Notes: generated from the letters alone by a model not told the origin. 64,000 nucleotides of DNA from Limnohabitans planktonicus II-D5 (GCF_001270065.2 NZ_LFYT02000003.1:186001-250000), one strand, 5' to 3'; shown: positions 37,805-47,849, counted from the stretch's first letter. Made by a program: numbers and translations.

Positions 37805-39328
37805 ATGAACTTCGAAATCCAAAAACGCGCACTTTCACGCATCATCCGCGACGATCACGATGCACTGGTTGTCTTGTGGCCCGCTCAGCTGCCTGAATCG
37901 GTGGACGTGTCCAACCCGATTGTCGCCGTGGTGCGTTCGGCCATCGCGCGTGGTGATTTGGAACTCAAGGCGGGCGCGCTCCTGTCTTTGTATGCCTTGG
38001 CAGGTGTGAAGGCGCGTCAGGTGGTGGTGGTGTGCACGCAAGACGGCACCTCCCGGCACATGCGCACCGCCATGACGGCAGCTTGGGGAGCCTTGAAGGC
38101 CCTCAAGCTCACCAATCTGGGCGTGCATGCGCTGGTGGATTTGAGCGCGCAAGCACTGGAATCGGCTGCCAGCGCCTTGGCCGATGCCTCCTACAGCTAC
38201 GCCAGCACGCTGAGCAAGCCCAAACCCAGAACCCTGAAAAACGTCGTCTTCACCTTGGAGACAATGGAGGCCGCTCACCGTGGTGCCGTGGTGCGTGCAC
38301 AGGCCTTGGTGCAGGGCATTGAAGTGGCCAAAGAGTGGGCCAACCGGCCTGCCAACCACGCCACGCCCACCCTGCTGGCGCAGGCGGCCCAAGCCATTGC
38401 CAAGGGGCCAGGCTTCAAATGCGAGGGCTTGGGCATTCGTGAAGTCACCAAACTGGGCATGGGTTCCTTTTTGGCTGTGGCGCAAGGTGCGGCCGAGCCG
38501 CTCAAATTCATCGTCATGCGCTACAGCGGTGCAGCGACAAGCCAAGCGCCAGTTGTGCTGGTGGGCAAGGGCATCACCTTTGACACGGGCGGTATTTCCA
38601 TCAAGCCAGCGGCTGAAATGGATGAGATGAAATACGACATGAGTGGCGCTGCCAGTGTTTTGGGTGTGTTCAAGGCCTTGGCCCAATTGCGGCCCGCCAT
38701 CAACGTGGTGGGGTTGATTCCTGCCACCGAGAACATGCCCAGCGGTCAGGCCGTCAAGCCTGGTGATGTGGTCACCAGCATGAGTGGGCAGACCATTGAA
38801 ATCCTCAACACCGATGCAGAAGGCCGTTTGGTCCTGTGCGATGCACTGACATATGCCGAGCGTTTCAAGCCCAAGGCGGTGATCGACATCGCCACCTTGA
38901 CCGGTGCCTGTGTGATTGCCTTGGGCGCTGTCCGCTCGGGGCTTTTTTCCAGCGATGATGACTTGGCTTTGGCCTTGCAAAAAGCAGGCGAAGACTCGGG
39001 CGATGTGTGTTGGCGCATGCCATTGGACGAGGACTATGCCGAGGGGCTGAAAACCCGTTTTGCCGATGTGGCCAACGTGGGGGGCAGGGCTGGCGGCTCC
39101 ATCACGGCTGCCAAATTCCTGCAGCGTTTCGCCACGCAATTTCCTTGGGCACATCTGGACATCGCAGGCACTGCGTGGCGCAGTGGTGCGGCCAAAGGGG
39201 CCACGGGTCGGCCGGTGGGCCTGCTGCTGAACTACCTGTTGGCACAGACCGCTTCCAGCACCGCGACCCCAGCACGCGTGAAAGTGGCTGCCAAAACCAA
39301 GGGCAAAGCCAACACCGAGCGCACTTGA
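37805..39328 (+). CDS. pepA: Leucyl aminopeptidase (M17 family)
   Basis: A 507-residue cytosolic aminopeptidase. The N-terminal macro-like domain (about 1-165) is followed by the catalytic domain with VGKGITFDTGGISIKPA (metal-binding Lys and Asp), MKYDMSGAASVLG, and the signature NTDAEGRLVL at residues 335-344. PepA hexamers use two metals to cut N-terminal residues and can also bind DNA in some bacteria. AAGGAA precedes the start. It diverges from the lptF remnant/lptG and is followed by holC, as in many proteobacteria. Confidence 0.93.
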   Translation: MNFEIQKRALSRIIRDDHDALVVLWPAQLPESVDVSNPIVAVVRSAIARGDLELKAGALLSLYALAGVKARQVVVVCTQDGTSRHMRTAMTAAWGALKALKLTNLGVHALVDLSAQALESAASALADASYSYASTLSKPKPRTLKNVVFTLETMEAAHRGAVVRAQALVQGIEVAKEWANRPANHATPTLLAQAAQAIAKGPGFKCEGLGIREVTKLGMGSFLAVAQGAAEPLKFIVMRYSGAATSQAPVVLVGKGITFDTGGISIKPAAEMDEMKYDMSGAASVLGVFKALAQLRPAINVVGLIPATENMPSGQAVKPGDVVTSMSGQTIEILNTDAEGRLVLCDALTYAERFKPKAVIDIATLTGACVIALGAVRSGLFSSDDDLALALQKAGEDSGDVCWRMPLDEDYAEGLKTRFADVANVGGRAGGSITAAKFLQRFATQFPWAHLDIAGTAWRSGAAKGATGRPVGLLLNYLLAQTASSTATPARVKVAAKTKGKANTERT

Positions 39329-39339
39329 CGGTGACGTGC

Positions 39340-39774
39340 ATGACCCGCATCGAATTTCATTTCAACGCCCCTGAGCGATTGCAATACGCCTGTCGGCTTT
39401 TGCGAAAAGCCCATGGGCGCAGTCTGCGCGTGGGCGTTGTCGGGGCACCAGCGACTTTGCGTCAACTCGATGCCGCGTTGTGGACATTTTCAGCCACTGA
39501 TTTTTTGCCGCACAGCACCACCGCCCATCCCGCTGACATTCAGGACGCCTCGGCCATCTTGCTCAGCCACAACACCACCGATTTGGGCGTATTGGATGTG
39601 CTGCTCAATTTGGGCGATGAAGTCCCCGAGGGTTTTGAGCGCTTTGAACGCTTGATTGAAATTGTCGCGATGGACGACCACAGCCGAATGTGCGCGCGCC
39701 AACGCTGGAAGCACTACACCGCGCAGGGCTATGATTTGTTGCAACATGACTTGTCCAAGGTTTCTGCACCATGA
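39340..39774 (+). CDS. holC: DNA polymerase III chi subunit
   Basis: A 144-residue protein starting TRIEFHFNAPERLQYACRLL and including LWTFSATDFLPHSTTAH, the typical chi segment. LLSHNTTDLGVLDVLLNLGD and FERFERLIEIVAMDD follow, then the RWKHYTAQGYDLLQHDLS C-terminus. Chi links the clamp loader to SSB during replication. It follows pepA by 11 bp, the conserved pepA-holC order, and overlaps the next small gene by ATGA. Confidence 0.9.
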   Translation: MTRIEFHFNAPERLQYACRLLRKAHGRSLRVGVVGAPATLRQLDAALWTFSATDFLPHSTTAHPADIQDASAILLSHNTTDLGVLDVLLNLGDEVPEGFERFERLIEIVAMDDHSRMCARQRWKHYTAQGYDLLQHDLSKVSAP

Positions 39775-40055
39775 CCCTGCCATTGACCTCAACTGATGCG
39801 CCAGGCGGCATGCCGGACGCGGCAGGCATTCCCACTCTGACACTGGCGCTCGAGACATCCAGCATTCCAGAAGCCGTTCGTGTGGCGCTGGATGTGCGCG
39901 AAGCCGAACGAGCCGCCTTGTTTGCCATGTCCCATGAATTGCTGGACGGATTGCGGCCTGAGTTGGACCGCTTGACCACCGAGTTGGTGCGCAAAAGCAT
40001 TCAAGGCTTGTGGGAAAAACGTTCTGAAAAATATGAAAATCCGCGCACCCAGTGA
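39771..40055 (+). CDS. Small conserved-type protein of unknown function
   Basis: A 94-residue protein translationally coupled to holC through an ATGA overlap. It has a Pro/Gly-rich start (TSTDAPGGMPDAAGIPTLT) and an acidic helical body (LALETSSIPEAVRVALDVRE, then AMSHELLDGLRPELDRLTTE) ending WEKRSEKYENPRTQ. No membrane segment or signal peptide. I do not recognise a family. The coupling to holC and the coding-like composition support a real gene; a replication role is speculation. Confidence 0.65.
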   Translation: MTLPLTSTDAPGGMPDAAGIPTLTLALETSSIPEAVRVALDVREAERAALFAMSHELLDGLRPELDRLTTELVRKSIQGLWEKRSEKYENPRTQ

Positions 40056-40161
40056 ATGTAAAAAAACGCACAGACTTTTGGTTTTCCCTGAGGCACAGTG
40101 TTCGTTTTTGCAGTATCTTCAGAGGCTGCTTGATTGAAGCAATTTTTTCTTCGGAGTTTCT

Positions 40162-41328
40162 ATGAAAATTTCAGGTAATCGTTCTTTGACTTTTGTCGCT
40201 GTGGCCGTTGCTGCAGTCGTTTTGGCCGCTTGCGGCAAAAAAGAGGCTGCGTCTGACGGCGTAGTGGTCAAAATCGGTCACGTCGGACCGGTCAGCGGTG
40301 CCATTGCCCACCTGGGTAAAGACAATGAAAACGGTGCCCGCATGGCCATCGAAGAACTCAACGCCGCCGGCCTGAAATTCGGCGACAAGGCTGTCAAGTT
40401 CGAATTGCTGGCGGAAGACGACGCAGCTGACCCCAAGCAGGGCACCGCTGCGGCCCAGAAGCTGGTCGACGCCAAAGTCAATGGCGTGATCGGTCACCTG
40501 AACTCGGGCACCACCATTCCTGCTTCGCAGATCTACAACACTGCAGGCATTCCCCAAATTTCGCCATCGGCCACCAACCCCAAGTACACCCGTCAAGGTT
40601 ATGCGGGCGCGTTCCGTGTGGTGGCTGACGATGTGCACCTGGGCGGCACCCTCGGTAAATACGCTGTGGAAACCCTCAAGGGCAAAAACATCGCCGTCAT
40701 CGATGACCGCACCGCTTACGGCCAAGGCGTTGCTGAAGAATTCAAAAAAGCCGCCACAGCTGCTGGCGGTGCCATCGTCGGCCACGAGTTCACCACCGAC
40801 AAAGCCTCTGACTTCAACGCCATCCTGACCACCCTGAAAGCCAAGAAGCCTGATGTCGTGTTCTTCGGCGGCATGGACGCTGTGGCTGGCCCCATGTTGC
40901 GCCAAATGAAATCCTTGGGCATTCAGGCCAAGTTCATGGGTGGTGACGGCATCTGCACAGCCGAGCTGGCCAAACTGGCTGGCGACGCCATGAAAGACGA
41001 GACTGTCTTCTGCGCTGAGGCAGGTGGTGTGGAAGGCGAGCAAAAAGCTGGCATGGATAAATTCCGTACCGACTTCAAAGCCAAATTCAATGCCGACGTG
41101 CAGGTGTACGCACCCTACGTGTATGACGCTGTGAAAGTCATGGCCACCGCCATGGTGACTGCCGGTTCTTCCGATCCTGCCAAGTACCTGCCAGTCCTCA
41201 AAGCCATCAGCTACAAAGGCGTGACGGGCGACATCGCGTTTGACGAAAAAGGCGACATCAAAAATGGCGCTTTGACCTTGTACACCTACAAAGGTGGTGA
41301 GCGCACTCAGTTGGCTGTGGTTCGCTGA
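40162..41328 (+). CDS. Branched-chain amino acid ABC transporter substrate-binding lipoprotein (LivK-like)
   Basis: A 388-residue protein with GGAG before its ATG. The signal peptide ends in the lipobox LAAC (VAAVVLAACGKKEA), so it is lipidated in the cell envelope. The mature protein is a type I periplasmic-binding protein: IGHVGPVSGAIAHLGKDNEN, IGHLNSGTTIPASQIYNTAG, then a hinge and second lobe with VFFGGMDAVAGPMLRQMKSL. The family binds Leu/Ile/Val or other small amides. No LivHMGF permease or ATPase genes are adjacent, so its partners must be encoded elsewhere. Confidence 0.88.
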   Translation: MKISGNRSLTFVAVAVAAVVLAACGKKEAASDGVVVKIGHVGPVSGAIAHLGKDNENGARMAIEELNAAGLKFGDKAVKFELLAEDDAADPKQGTAAAQKLVDAKVNGVIGHLNSGTTIPASQIYNTAGIPQISPSATNPKYTRQGYAGAFRVVADDVHLGGTLGKYAVETLKGKNIAVIDDRTAYGQGVAEEFKKAATAAGGAIVGHEFTTDKASDFNAILTTLKAKKPDVVFFGGMDAVAGPMLRQMKSLGIQAKFMGGDGICTAELAKLAGDAMKDETVFCAEAGGVEGEQKAGMDKFRTDFKAKFNADVQVYAPYVYDAVKVMATAMVTAGSSDPAKYLPVLKAISYKGVTGDIAFDEKGDIKNGALTLYTYKGGERTQLAVVR

Positions 41329-41332
41329 TCCA

Positions 41333-41357
41333 AACGCCCCCGAAATTGGGGGGCGTT
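41333..41357 (+). terminator. GC-rich hairpin after the LivK-like gene
   Basis: AACGCCCC and GGGGCGTT form a perfect 8-bp stem five bases after the stop at 41328, but only GTTGTTC follows, so it is a weak intrinsic terminator alone. A second hairpin (AAACCCCAGCC/GGCTGGGGTTT) follows at about 41362-41384. Confidence 0.5.
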
Positions 41358-41406
41358 GTTCAAACCCCAGCCCGGCTGGGGTTTGGATGCAAGGCCAATA
41401 CAGACG

Positions 41407-41438
41407 AAAAAAAGCCTGCACATGTGCAGGCTTTTTTT
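41407..41438. terminator. Bidirectional Rho-independent terminator beside tRNA-Ser
   Basis: A7 - GCCTGCACATGTGCAGGC - T7, a near-perfect palindrome flanked by A and T tracts. On the minus strand it lies just downstream of the tRNA-Ser gene, and on the plus strand it can end the LivK-like transcript. Confidence 0.9.
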
Positions 41439-41444
41439 GGTTTT

Positions 41445-41535
41445 TGGCGGAGCAGGCGGGATTCGAACCCGCGGTGGGCTATTAACCCACACACGCTTTC
41501 CAGGCGTGCGACTTAAACCACTCATCCACCGCTCC
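41445..41535 (-). tRNA. tRNA-Ser (anticodon GGA)
   Basis: The minus strand folds as a class II tRNA: acceptor GGAGCGG at the 5' end, D-arm, anticodon stem-loop CACGCCTGGAAAGCGTG with GGA at plus positions 41499-41501, a long variable arm TGGGTTAATAGCCCA, the T-arm GCGGGTTCGAATCCCGC, and a 3' acceptor GCTCC with G discriminator and encoded CCA. Length 91 bases including CCA, as usual for bacterial tRNA-Ser. It reads UCC and UCU codons. Confidence 0.96.
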
Positions 41536-41545
41536 GAAGCCTTGT

Positions 41546-41551
41546 ATTGTA
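41546..41551 (-). promoter_or_regulatory. -10 box (TACAAT) of the tRNA-Ser gene
   Basis: On the minus strand CTGCTACAATACAAGG places TACAAT 10 bases before the tRNA 5' end, so transcription would begin close to it. The -35 is not clear. The remaining 41552-41725, upstream of the decarboxylase gene, holds no gene I can support. Confidence 0.55.
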
Positions 41552-41725
41552 GCAGTGTAAACACGCATTTTTCCCTCTTCGCATTCACAAGCGATGAACT
41601 TTGTCAGTCAATGGCTGCACGGTGGTTTTTTCATGAATTCTCAATGACAGCTGCACTACGGGGCAGTTTTGTCCTTAAACTTCGCGCCTGTTTGTCTTTC
41701 TTTTGGCCTTTACCCACTTCTGCCC

Positions 41726-43999
41726 ATGAAATTCCGTTTCCCCATCGTCATCATTGACGAAGATTACCGCTCCGAGAACACATCGGGTCTGGGCATTCGC
41801 GCTTTGGCAGACGCCATCGTCAGCGAGGGGCTGGAGGTCTTGGGCGTGACCAGTTACGGCGACTTGTCGCAGTTTGCGCAGCAGCAAAGCCGCGCCAGTG
41901 CGTTCATCCTGTCCATCGACGACGAAGAGTTTTCACCCGGACCCGATTTGGACCCGGCCGTGATCAACTTGCGGGCCTTCATTGATGAAGTGCGCCGCAA
42001 GAATGCCGACGTGCCCATTTACATCTATGGCGAGACCAAAACCTCGCGCCATTTGCCCAACGACATCCTGCGCGAGTTGCACGGCTTCATCCACATGTTT
42101 GAAGACACGCCTGAGTTTGTGGCGCGCCACATCATTCGTGAAGCCAAGAGCTACCTGGAAGGCGTGCAGCCACCATTTTTCAAGGCGCTGCTCGACTATG
42201 CCGAAGATGGCTCCTATTCGTGGCATTGCCCAGGGCACTCCGGTGGCGTGGCTTTCCTCAAAAGCCCCGTGGGCCAGATGTACCACCAGTTTTATGGCGA
42301 AAACATGTTGCGCGCCGACGTGTGCAATGCGGTGGAAGAGTTGGGCCAATTGCTCGACCACAACGGCGCCATTGGCGAGAGCGAGCGCAATGCCGCTCGC
42401 ATCTTCAACGCCGACCATTGCTTTTTTGTGACCAACGGCACCAGCACCTCCAACAAGATCGTTTGGCACCACACCGTGGCTCCGGGTGACGTGGTGGTGG
42501 TGGACCGCAACTGCCACAAGTCCATCTTGCACGCGATCATCATGACGGGTGCCGTGCCCGTGTTCATGAAGCCCACGCGCAACCATTTCGGCATCATTGG
42601 CCCCATCCCCAAAAGCGAGTTCGAGCCTGCCGCCATCATGACCAAGATCAAGGCCAATCCCTTGCTCAAGGGTATCGACCCCAAGAAGGTCAAGCCGCGT
42701 GTGATGACACTCACACAGTCCACCTACGATGGTGTGCTCTACAACACCGAAACCATCAAGAGCATGCTCGATGGTTACGTGGAAAACCTGCACTTTGACG
42801 AAGCCTGGCTGCCGCACGCCGCCTTTCATCCGTTTTATGGCCCGTACCATGCCATGGGCAAAAAGCGCGCACGCCCCAAAGAGTCCATGGTGTACGCCAC
42901 CCAATCCATCCACAAGCTGCTGGCCGGTATCAGCCAGGCCAGCCACGTGCTGGTGCAAGACGCGCAAAGCGTCAAACTCGACAGGCCGCTGTTCAACGAG
43001 GCCTATTTGATGCACACCTCGACCTCGCCGCAGTACAGCATCATCGCCAGTTGCGATGTGGCGGCTGCCATGATGGAGCCACCCGGTGGCACTGCGCTGG
43101 TGGAAGAAAGCATTGCCGAGGCCCTGGATTTCCGCCGCGCCATGCGCAAGGTGGATGAGGATTACGGCAAGGACTGGTGGTTCAAGGTGTGGGGCCCCGA
43201 GAAGTTTGCCGAAGAAGGCATTGGCCGTGCCGACGATTGGATCTTGCGCAACGACCCTCGCAAAAAGGCCAGCAAGTGGCATGGCTTTGGCCAGCAGCTG
43301 GCCGATGGCTTCAACATGCTCGACCCCATCAAGTCGACCATCGTGACGCCGGGCCTGAACCTGGACGGCAAGTTCGACAAGACCGGCATCCCCGCATCCA
43401 TCGTCAGCAAGTTCCTCACCGAGCATGGCGTGGTGGTCGAAAAGACCGGCCTCTACAGCTTCTTCATCATGTTCACCATCGGCATCACCAAGGGCCGCTG
43501 GAACACGCTGCTCACCGCTTTGCAGCAGTTCAAGGATGAATACGCCAAGAACCAGCCCATGTGGAAAATCATGCCGGAGTTCTGTCAGAAGCACCCACGC
43601 TACGAGCGCATGGGCCTGCGCGATCTGTGCCAGCATGTGCACGAGATGTATGCCAAGTACGACATCGCCATCTTGACCACCGACATGTATTTGTCGGACC
43701 TGGCCCCGGCCATGCGACCTTCAGACGCGTACGCCCACATTGCCCAACGTAAAACCGAACGTGTGGAGATCGACCACTTGGAAGGCCGCGTCACCGTGGG
43801 CCTGGTGACGCCTTACCCACCGGGCATTCCTTTGTTGATTCCGGGTGAAGTCTTCAACAAGAAAATCGTGGACTACCTCAAGTTCGCGCGCGAATTCAAC
43901 GAGAAGTGCCCCGGCTTTGAAACTGACATCCACGGCTTGGTGGAGATCAAGGATGAAGACGGCAAGAAACGTTACTACGCCGATTGCGTGAAGGCTTGA
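41726..43999 (+). CDS. Orn/Lys/Arg decarboxylase (PLP fold type I, large class)
   Basis: A 757-residue enzyme started at 41726. Domains: N-terminal response-regulator-like wing (residues 1-130, KFRFPIVIIDEDYRSENTSG), the PLP domain with WHCPGHSGGVAFLKSP, VDRNCHKSILHAIIMTGA, HFDEAWLPHAAFHPFYG and the Schiff-base Lys397 in YATQSIHKLLAG, then a C-terminal domain with VTPYPPGIPLLIPGE. The family makes agmatine, cadaverine or putrescine, which serve acid resistance or polyamine supply. The motif layout resembles arginine/lysine decarboxylases of the acid-inducible type; substrate not determined. A strong terminator follows. Confidence 0.88.
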   Translation: MKFRFPIVIIDEDYRSENTSGLGIRALADAIVSEGLEVLGVTSYGDLSQFAQQQSRASAFILSIDDEEFSPGPDLDPAVINLRAFIDEVRRKNADVPIYIYGETKTSRHLPNDILRELHGFIHMFEDTPEFVARHIIREAKSYLEGVQPPFFKALLDYAEDGSYSWHCPGHSGGVAFLKSPVGQMYHQFYGENMLRADVCNAVEELGQLLDHNGAIGESERNAARIFNADHCFFVTNGTSTSNKIVWHHTVAPGDVVVVDRNCHKSILHAIIMTGAVPVFMKPTRNHFGIIGPIPKSEFEPAAIMTKIKANPLLKGIDPKKVKPRVMTLTQSTYDGVLYNTETIKSMLDGYVENLHFDEAWLPHAAFHPFYGPYHAMGKKRARPKESMVYATQSIHKLLAGISQASHVLVQDAQSVKLDRPLFNEAYLMHTSTSPQYSIIASCDVAAAMMEPPGGTALVEESIAEALDFRRAMRKVDEDYGKDWWFKVWGPEKFAEEGIGRADDWILRNDPRKKASKWHGFGQQLADGFNMLDPIKSTIVTPGLNLDGKFDKTGIPASIVSKFLTEHGVVVEKTGLYSFFIMFTIGITKGRWNTLLTALQQFKDEYAKNQPMWKIMPEFCQKHPRYERMGLRDLCQHVHEMYAKYDIAILTTDMYLSDLAPAMRPSDAYAHIAQRKTERVEIDHLEGRVTVGLVTPYPPGIPLLIPGEVFNKKIVDYLKFAREFNEKCPGFETDIHGLVEIKDEDGKKRYYADCVKA

Positions 44000-44017
44000 A
44001 CGCTGTGTGGCAGGTGA

Positions 44018-44059
44018 CAGAATAAAAAAAGCGGCCTTGGCCGCTTTTTTTTTATTCTG
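44018..44059. terminator. Bidirectional Rho-independent terminator between the decarboxylase and fabI
   Basis: AAGCGGCCTTGGCCGCTT hairpin flanked by a run of A on the left and nine T on the right, itself within a larger CAGAATA/TATTCTG palindrome. It serves both convergent genes. Confidence 0.92.
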
Positions 44060-44071
44060 CACAGCGTAACT

Positions 44072-44887
44072 TCAAGCTGCAGCCGCAGGCTCCGCAATGC
44101 CACCGACCACCTGGCTGAAACCACCGTCCACATAGGTGATTTCGGCGGTCACGCCCGCAGCGAGATCGCTCATCAAGAACGCGGCCACATTGCCCACGTC
44201 CTCAATGGTCACATTGCGGCGAATGGGCGAGGCTTCGGCCACCACCGACAAAATCTTGCCAAAACCCTTGATGCCGCTGGCGGCCAGCGTTTTGATGGGG
44301 CCGGCCGAGATGCCGTTGGCGCGTAGGCCACGGTTTTGGCTGCCCAGCGATTCGGCCAGGTAACGCACCGAGGCTTCCAGACTGGCCTTGGCCAAGCCCA
44401 TGGTGTTGTAGTTGGGCACGGTGCGGATGGCACCCAGATAAGTCAGGGTCAGTACAGCCGATTTGTCGTTCAAATAGGGCAGGGCAGCCTTGGCCATGGC
44501 GGGGAAGCTGTAGGCGCTGATGTCGTGCGCGATCTTGAAGCCTTCGCGGGACAAGCCGTCCAGAAAGTCGCCAGCAATCGCCTCGCGGGGTGCATAACCA
44601 ATGGCATGTACAAAGCCGTCCAGCTTGGGCCAGGTGGCCGACAAGTCAGCGAACAGTTTTTCAATTTGTTCGTCGCTGCCTACATCGCAGTCAAAAATCA
44701 ATTTGGAATCGAAGTCAGCCGCAAATTCGGTGATGCGGTCCTTGAAACGTTCACCCACATAACTGAAGGCCAGCTCTGCGCCTTGTGCGTGACAGGCTTT
44801 GGCGATGCCATAGGCAATGGATCGGTTGGACAAAACGCCGGTGATCAGCAATTTTTTACCCGCCAGAAATCCTGTTTTTGTACTCAT
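44072..44887 (-). CDS. fabI: Enoyl-[acyl-carrier-protein] reductase (NADH)
   Basis: A 271-residue short-chain dehydrogenase-fold enzyme with GGAG before the ATG at 44887. Cofactor loop [20 protein letters not shown]; active-site residues Tyr150, Tyr160 and Lys167 in [20 protein letters not shown] and the following K. It carries out the last reduction in each round of fatty-acid elongation and is the triclosan/isoniazid-type target family. Its start lies only 37 bp from the divergent yejA start, so the two promoters must overlap. Confidence 0.94.
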   Translation of the reverse strand: MSTKTGFLAGKKLLITGVLSNRSIAYGIAKACHAQGAELAFSYVGERFKDRITEFAADFDSKLIFDCDVGSDEQIEKLFADLSATWPKLDGFVHAIGYAPREAIAGDFLDGLSREGFKIAHDISAYSFPAMAKAALPYLNDKSAVLTLTYLGAIRTVPNYNTMGLAKASLEASVRYLAESLGSQNRGLRANGISAGPIKTLAASGIKGFGKILSVVAEASPIRRNVTIEDVGNVAAFLMSDLAAGVTAEITYVDGGFSQVVGGIAEPAAAA

Positions 44888-44924
44888 GTCTTCAACTCCA
44901 AGAAAATGTGGGCAGAATTGTCGC

Positions 44925-46808
44925 ATGCGAAGACCCATGGCCCGATTTTTGAAAAACTGCTTGCTGGCCCTCGGGCTGTGGATGTCGGGCACCGCCTGGG
45001 CTGCACATGCCTATGCGCAGTTTGGCGACATCCGCTACCCCGCAGGTTTTGCCCATTTTGCTTATGTCAGCCCTGATGCGCCCAAAGGCGGAGAGATCGT
45101 TTTGGTGCCGCCCACGCGGCAGACCCATTTCGACAAGTACAACCCCTTCACGCTCAAAGGCAGTGCGCCGCCGTCCATGCTGAACATGTTGTTCGACACC
45201 TTGCTGGTGGGCAATATGGACGAGCCGAACACGGCCTATGGCTTGCTGGCCTCCGACATTCAGGTGGCCACCGACCGCATGTCGGTGGTTTTTCAAATTC
45301 ACCCACAAGCGCGTTTCCACAATGGTGACCCGGTGTTGGCCGTCGATGTTCGCCACACCTTTGAACGCCTGACCAGCAAGCAGGCAGCGCCCCAGTACCG
45401 CACTTATTTCGGTGAAGTCAAAAGCGCCACGGTGTTGGCCGAGCGCAGCATACGCTTTGATTTTGTGCGGCCCAACAGCGAATTGCCCTTGATCGTGGGC
45501 TCCATGCCGGTGTTCAGTCGCAAGTGGGGTTTGCAGGGCAACACGCACAAGGCATTTGATCAAATGGTCATGGACATCCCCATCGCTTCCGGCCCCTACC
45601 GCATCGGCCCGGTGCAGTTTGGCAAAGACATCACCTATGTGCGTGACCCGGCTTATTGGGCCCAGGACCTGAATGTGCGCAAAGGCCAGTTCAACTTTGA
45701 CCGCATCACCTACAAAATTTACAAGGACAGCACCGCCCAGCTCGAAGCCTTTAAAGCGGGCGAGTTCGATTACATGCAGTCCTTTGTAGCGCGTGAATGG
45801 GCCCGGGCTTTCACGGGCAGGGCGTTTGAGCGCGGGGCATTGATCAAGGCCGAACTGCCCCATGGCAATGCCGGTGACTTTCAGGGCTTTCAGTTCAATC
45901 TGAGGCGCGAACAGTTCAAAGATGTGCGGGTGCGCCAAGCGATTGCCTTGGCCATGGATTTTGAATGGCTGAATCGGCAATTGTTCTACAACGCCTACAG
46001 CCGGGTACGTGGTTTTTTTGTGGCCAGCGATTTCGAGGCCAAGGGCTTGCCCGGCCCGGATGAGTTGGCACTGTTGCAGCCCTTGCGTGCCCAACTGCCT
46101 GCCGCCGTGTTTGAGCAAGCCGTGCCCCAACCGCCCCAAACCGCGCTCGACCCCGCATCGGGCCACACGCTGCGTGACCATTTGCGCCAAGCGCGGGATT
46201 TGCTGAAAGACGCGGGATGGACCTACCGCGATGGCGCTTTGCGCAATGCCAAGGGCCAGGCCTTCAGCATCGAGTTTCTCGACAGTTCAGGCTCCATGGG
46301 GCGCGTGGTCACGCCCTTTGCCAAGAACCTGGAAAAACTGGGCATTCAGGTGCGTTACAAAGTGATCGACTTTGCACTGCTGCAAAAGCGCATGGACGTG
46401 TTTGACTTTGACATCGTGAGCAACCGCAGCGTGGGCAGCGAGGCACCGGGCACGGAATTGCTCGAGCGCTTTGGCGCCAAGTCGGCCGACGTGGAAGGTT
46501 CGGGTAATATTTTGGGCCTCAAAGACCCGGCCGTGGACGCGCTGCTCGACCAAGCTGTCAGCGCCACCACCCGACCCGAACTGGTCACTCGGCTGCGTGC
46601 ACTTGACCGGGTGCTGCGCCATGGGCATTACGTGGTGCCACATTGGTACGGTGCGGTGCACCGGGTGTCTTGGCGTGCGGCAGCATTTGAGCGCCCGGCC
46701 GAGCTGCCGCGTTTTTACCAACCTGAAAAACTGGTGACTTCAGTGTGGTGGTCTCCGGCTGCGGCACGGCCCAAAGCGCCATCTTCAGCCACCCAGAAAG
46801 CCCCTTGA
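44925..46808 (+). CDS. yejA: YejA-like peptide/microcin C substrate-binding protein
   Basis: A 627-residue extracellular solute-binding protein (SBP family 5). The start is 44925 or the next ATG at 44937; the latter gives the signal peptide [20 protein letters not shown] with cleavage near WAAHA. The mature protein has [40 protein letters not shown] and the [20 protein letters not shown] segment typical of YejA. It captures peptides in the periplasm for the YejBEF transporter encoded directly downstream. No Shine-Dalgarno is obvious. Confidence 0.9.
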   Translation: MRRPMARFLKNCLLALGLWMSGTAWAAHAYAQFGDIRYPAGFAHFAYVSPDAPKGGEIVLVPPTRQTHFDKYNPFTLKGSAPPSMLNMLFDTLLVGNMDEPNTAYGLLASDIQVATDRMSVVFQIHPQARFHNGDPVLAVDVRHTFERLTSKQAAPQYRTYFGEVKSATVLAERSIRFDFVRPNSELPLIVGSMPVFSRKWGLQGNTHKAFDQMVMDIPIASGPYRIGPVQFGKDITYVRDPAYWAQDLNVRKGQFNFDRITYKIYKDSTAQLEAFKAGEFDYMQSFVAREWARAFTGRAFERGALIKAELPHGNAGDFQGFQFNLRREQFKDVRVRQAIALAMDFEWLNRQLFYNAYSRVRGFFVASDFEAKGLPGPDELALLQPLRAQLPAAVFEQAVPQPPQTALDPASGHTLRDHLRQARDLLKDAGWTYRDGALRNAKGQAFSIEFLDSSGSMGRVVTPFAKNLEKLGIQVRYKVIDFALLQKRMDVFDFDIVSNRSVGSEAPGTELLERFGAKSADVEGSGNILGLKDPAVDALLDQAVSATTRPELVTRLRALDRVLRHGHYVVPHWYGAVHRVSWRAAAFERPAELPRFYQPEKLVTSVWWSPAAARPKAPSSATQKAP

Positions 46809-46811
46809 CCC

Positions 46812-47849
46812 ATGTTGGCCTACATCTTCAAACGTTTGCTGCTGATGATCCCGACCTTGTTCGGGGTGCTCTTGATGACCTTCGTGGTGATCCAGTTTGT
46901 GCCCGGTGGCCCGGTGGAGCAAATGGTGGCGCAGCTGCAGGGGCGCGACACAGGCGGGGAGGGCGCTGCGGCAGCGGGCAGCGGTTACCGCGGTCGACAA
47001 GGCGTGGACGCCGCCCGCATTGCCGAAATCAAAACCCTCTACGGCTTTGACAAACCACCGGTCGAGCGGTTCTGGATGATGCTCAAACAGTTTGCCCAAT
47101 TCGATCTGGGCAAGAGCTTCTTCTACCCCAAGGACGTCTGGAGCCTGATTCAGGAAAAACTGCCCGTGTCCATCAGTTTGGGCTTGTGGACGTTTTTTCT
47201 CAGTTACTTGATATCCGTGCCTTTGGGCATTGCCAAGGCGGTTCGCGCCGGCTCGCGCTTTGACACCCTCACCAGTTTGCTGGTGTTGGTGGGTTATGCC
47301 ATTCCGGGCTTTGTGCTGGGCGTGGCTTTGCTGGTGGTGTTTGGCGGGCAGTTGCAGTGGTTTCCCTTGCGCGGCTTGACCTCTTCCAATTGGGAGCAGC
47401 TCAGCTGGGGCAGCAAGGTGGTGGACTATCTTTGGCACATCGCCTTGCCTGTGCTGGCCAGTGTGCTGGGCGCGTTTGCGGTCATCACCATGCTGACCAA
47501 AAATGCCTTTCTCGAAGAAATCCGCAAGCAATACGTGCTGACCGCCCGAGCCAAAGGCCTCAGTGAGCGCCGCGTGCTCTACCGCCACGTCATGCGCAAC
47601 GCCCTGATTCCCTTGGTGACCGGTTTCCCGGCTGCCTTCATCGGGGCCTTTTTCACAGGATCGCTGCTGATAGAAACCTTGTTCTCGCTCGACGGCCTGG
47701 GCTTGCTCAGCTATGAATCGGTGATCCGCAGGGACTACCCGGTTGTTCTGGGCACCCTGTATCTGTTCACCCTGATCGGCCTGGTCACCAAACTCATCAG
47801 TGACCTGTGCTACTTGTGGGTCGATCCCCGCGTCAAGTTTGACCAATGA
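46812..47849 (+). CDS. yejB: YejB-like peptide ABC transporter permease
   Basis: A 345-residue inner-membrane permease with six hydrophobic segments. It starts MLAYIFKRLLLMIPTLFGVL and has the binding-protein-dependent transport signature near YVLTARAKGLSERRVLYRHV, where the EAA loop contacts the ATPase. A large periplasmic insert between the first two helices (about residues 30-120) is typical of YejB. It begins three bases after the yejA stop, and its stop overlaps yejE by ATGA. Confidence 0.93.
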   Translation: MLAYIFKRLLLMIPTLFGVLLMTFVVIQFVPGGPVEQMVAQLQGRDTGGEGAAAAGSGYRGRQGVDAARIAEIKTLYGFDKPPVERFWMMLKQFAQFDLGKSFFYPKDVWSLIQEKLPVSISLGLWTFFLSYLISVPLGIAKAVRAGSRFDTLTSLLVLVGYAIPGFVLGVALLVVFGGQLQWFPLRGLTSSNWEQLSWGSKVVDYLWHIALPVLASVLGAFAVITMLTKNAFLEEIRKQYVLTARAKGLSERRVLYRHVMRNALIPLVTGFPAAFIGAFFTGSLLIETLFSLDGLGLLSYESVIRRDYPVVLGTLYLFTLIGLVTKLISDLCYLWVDPRVKFDQ

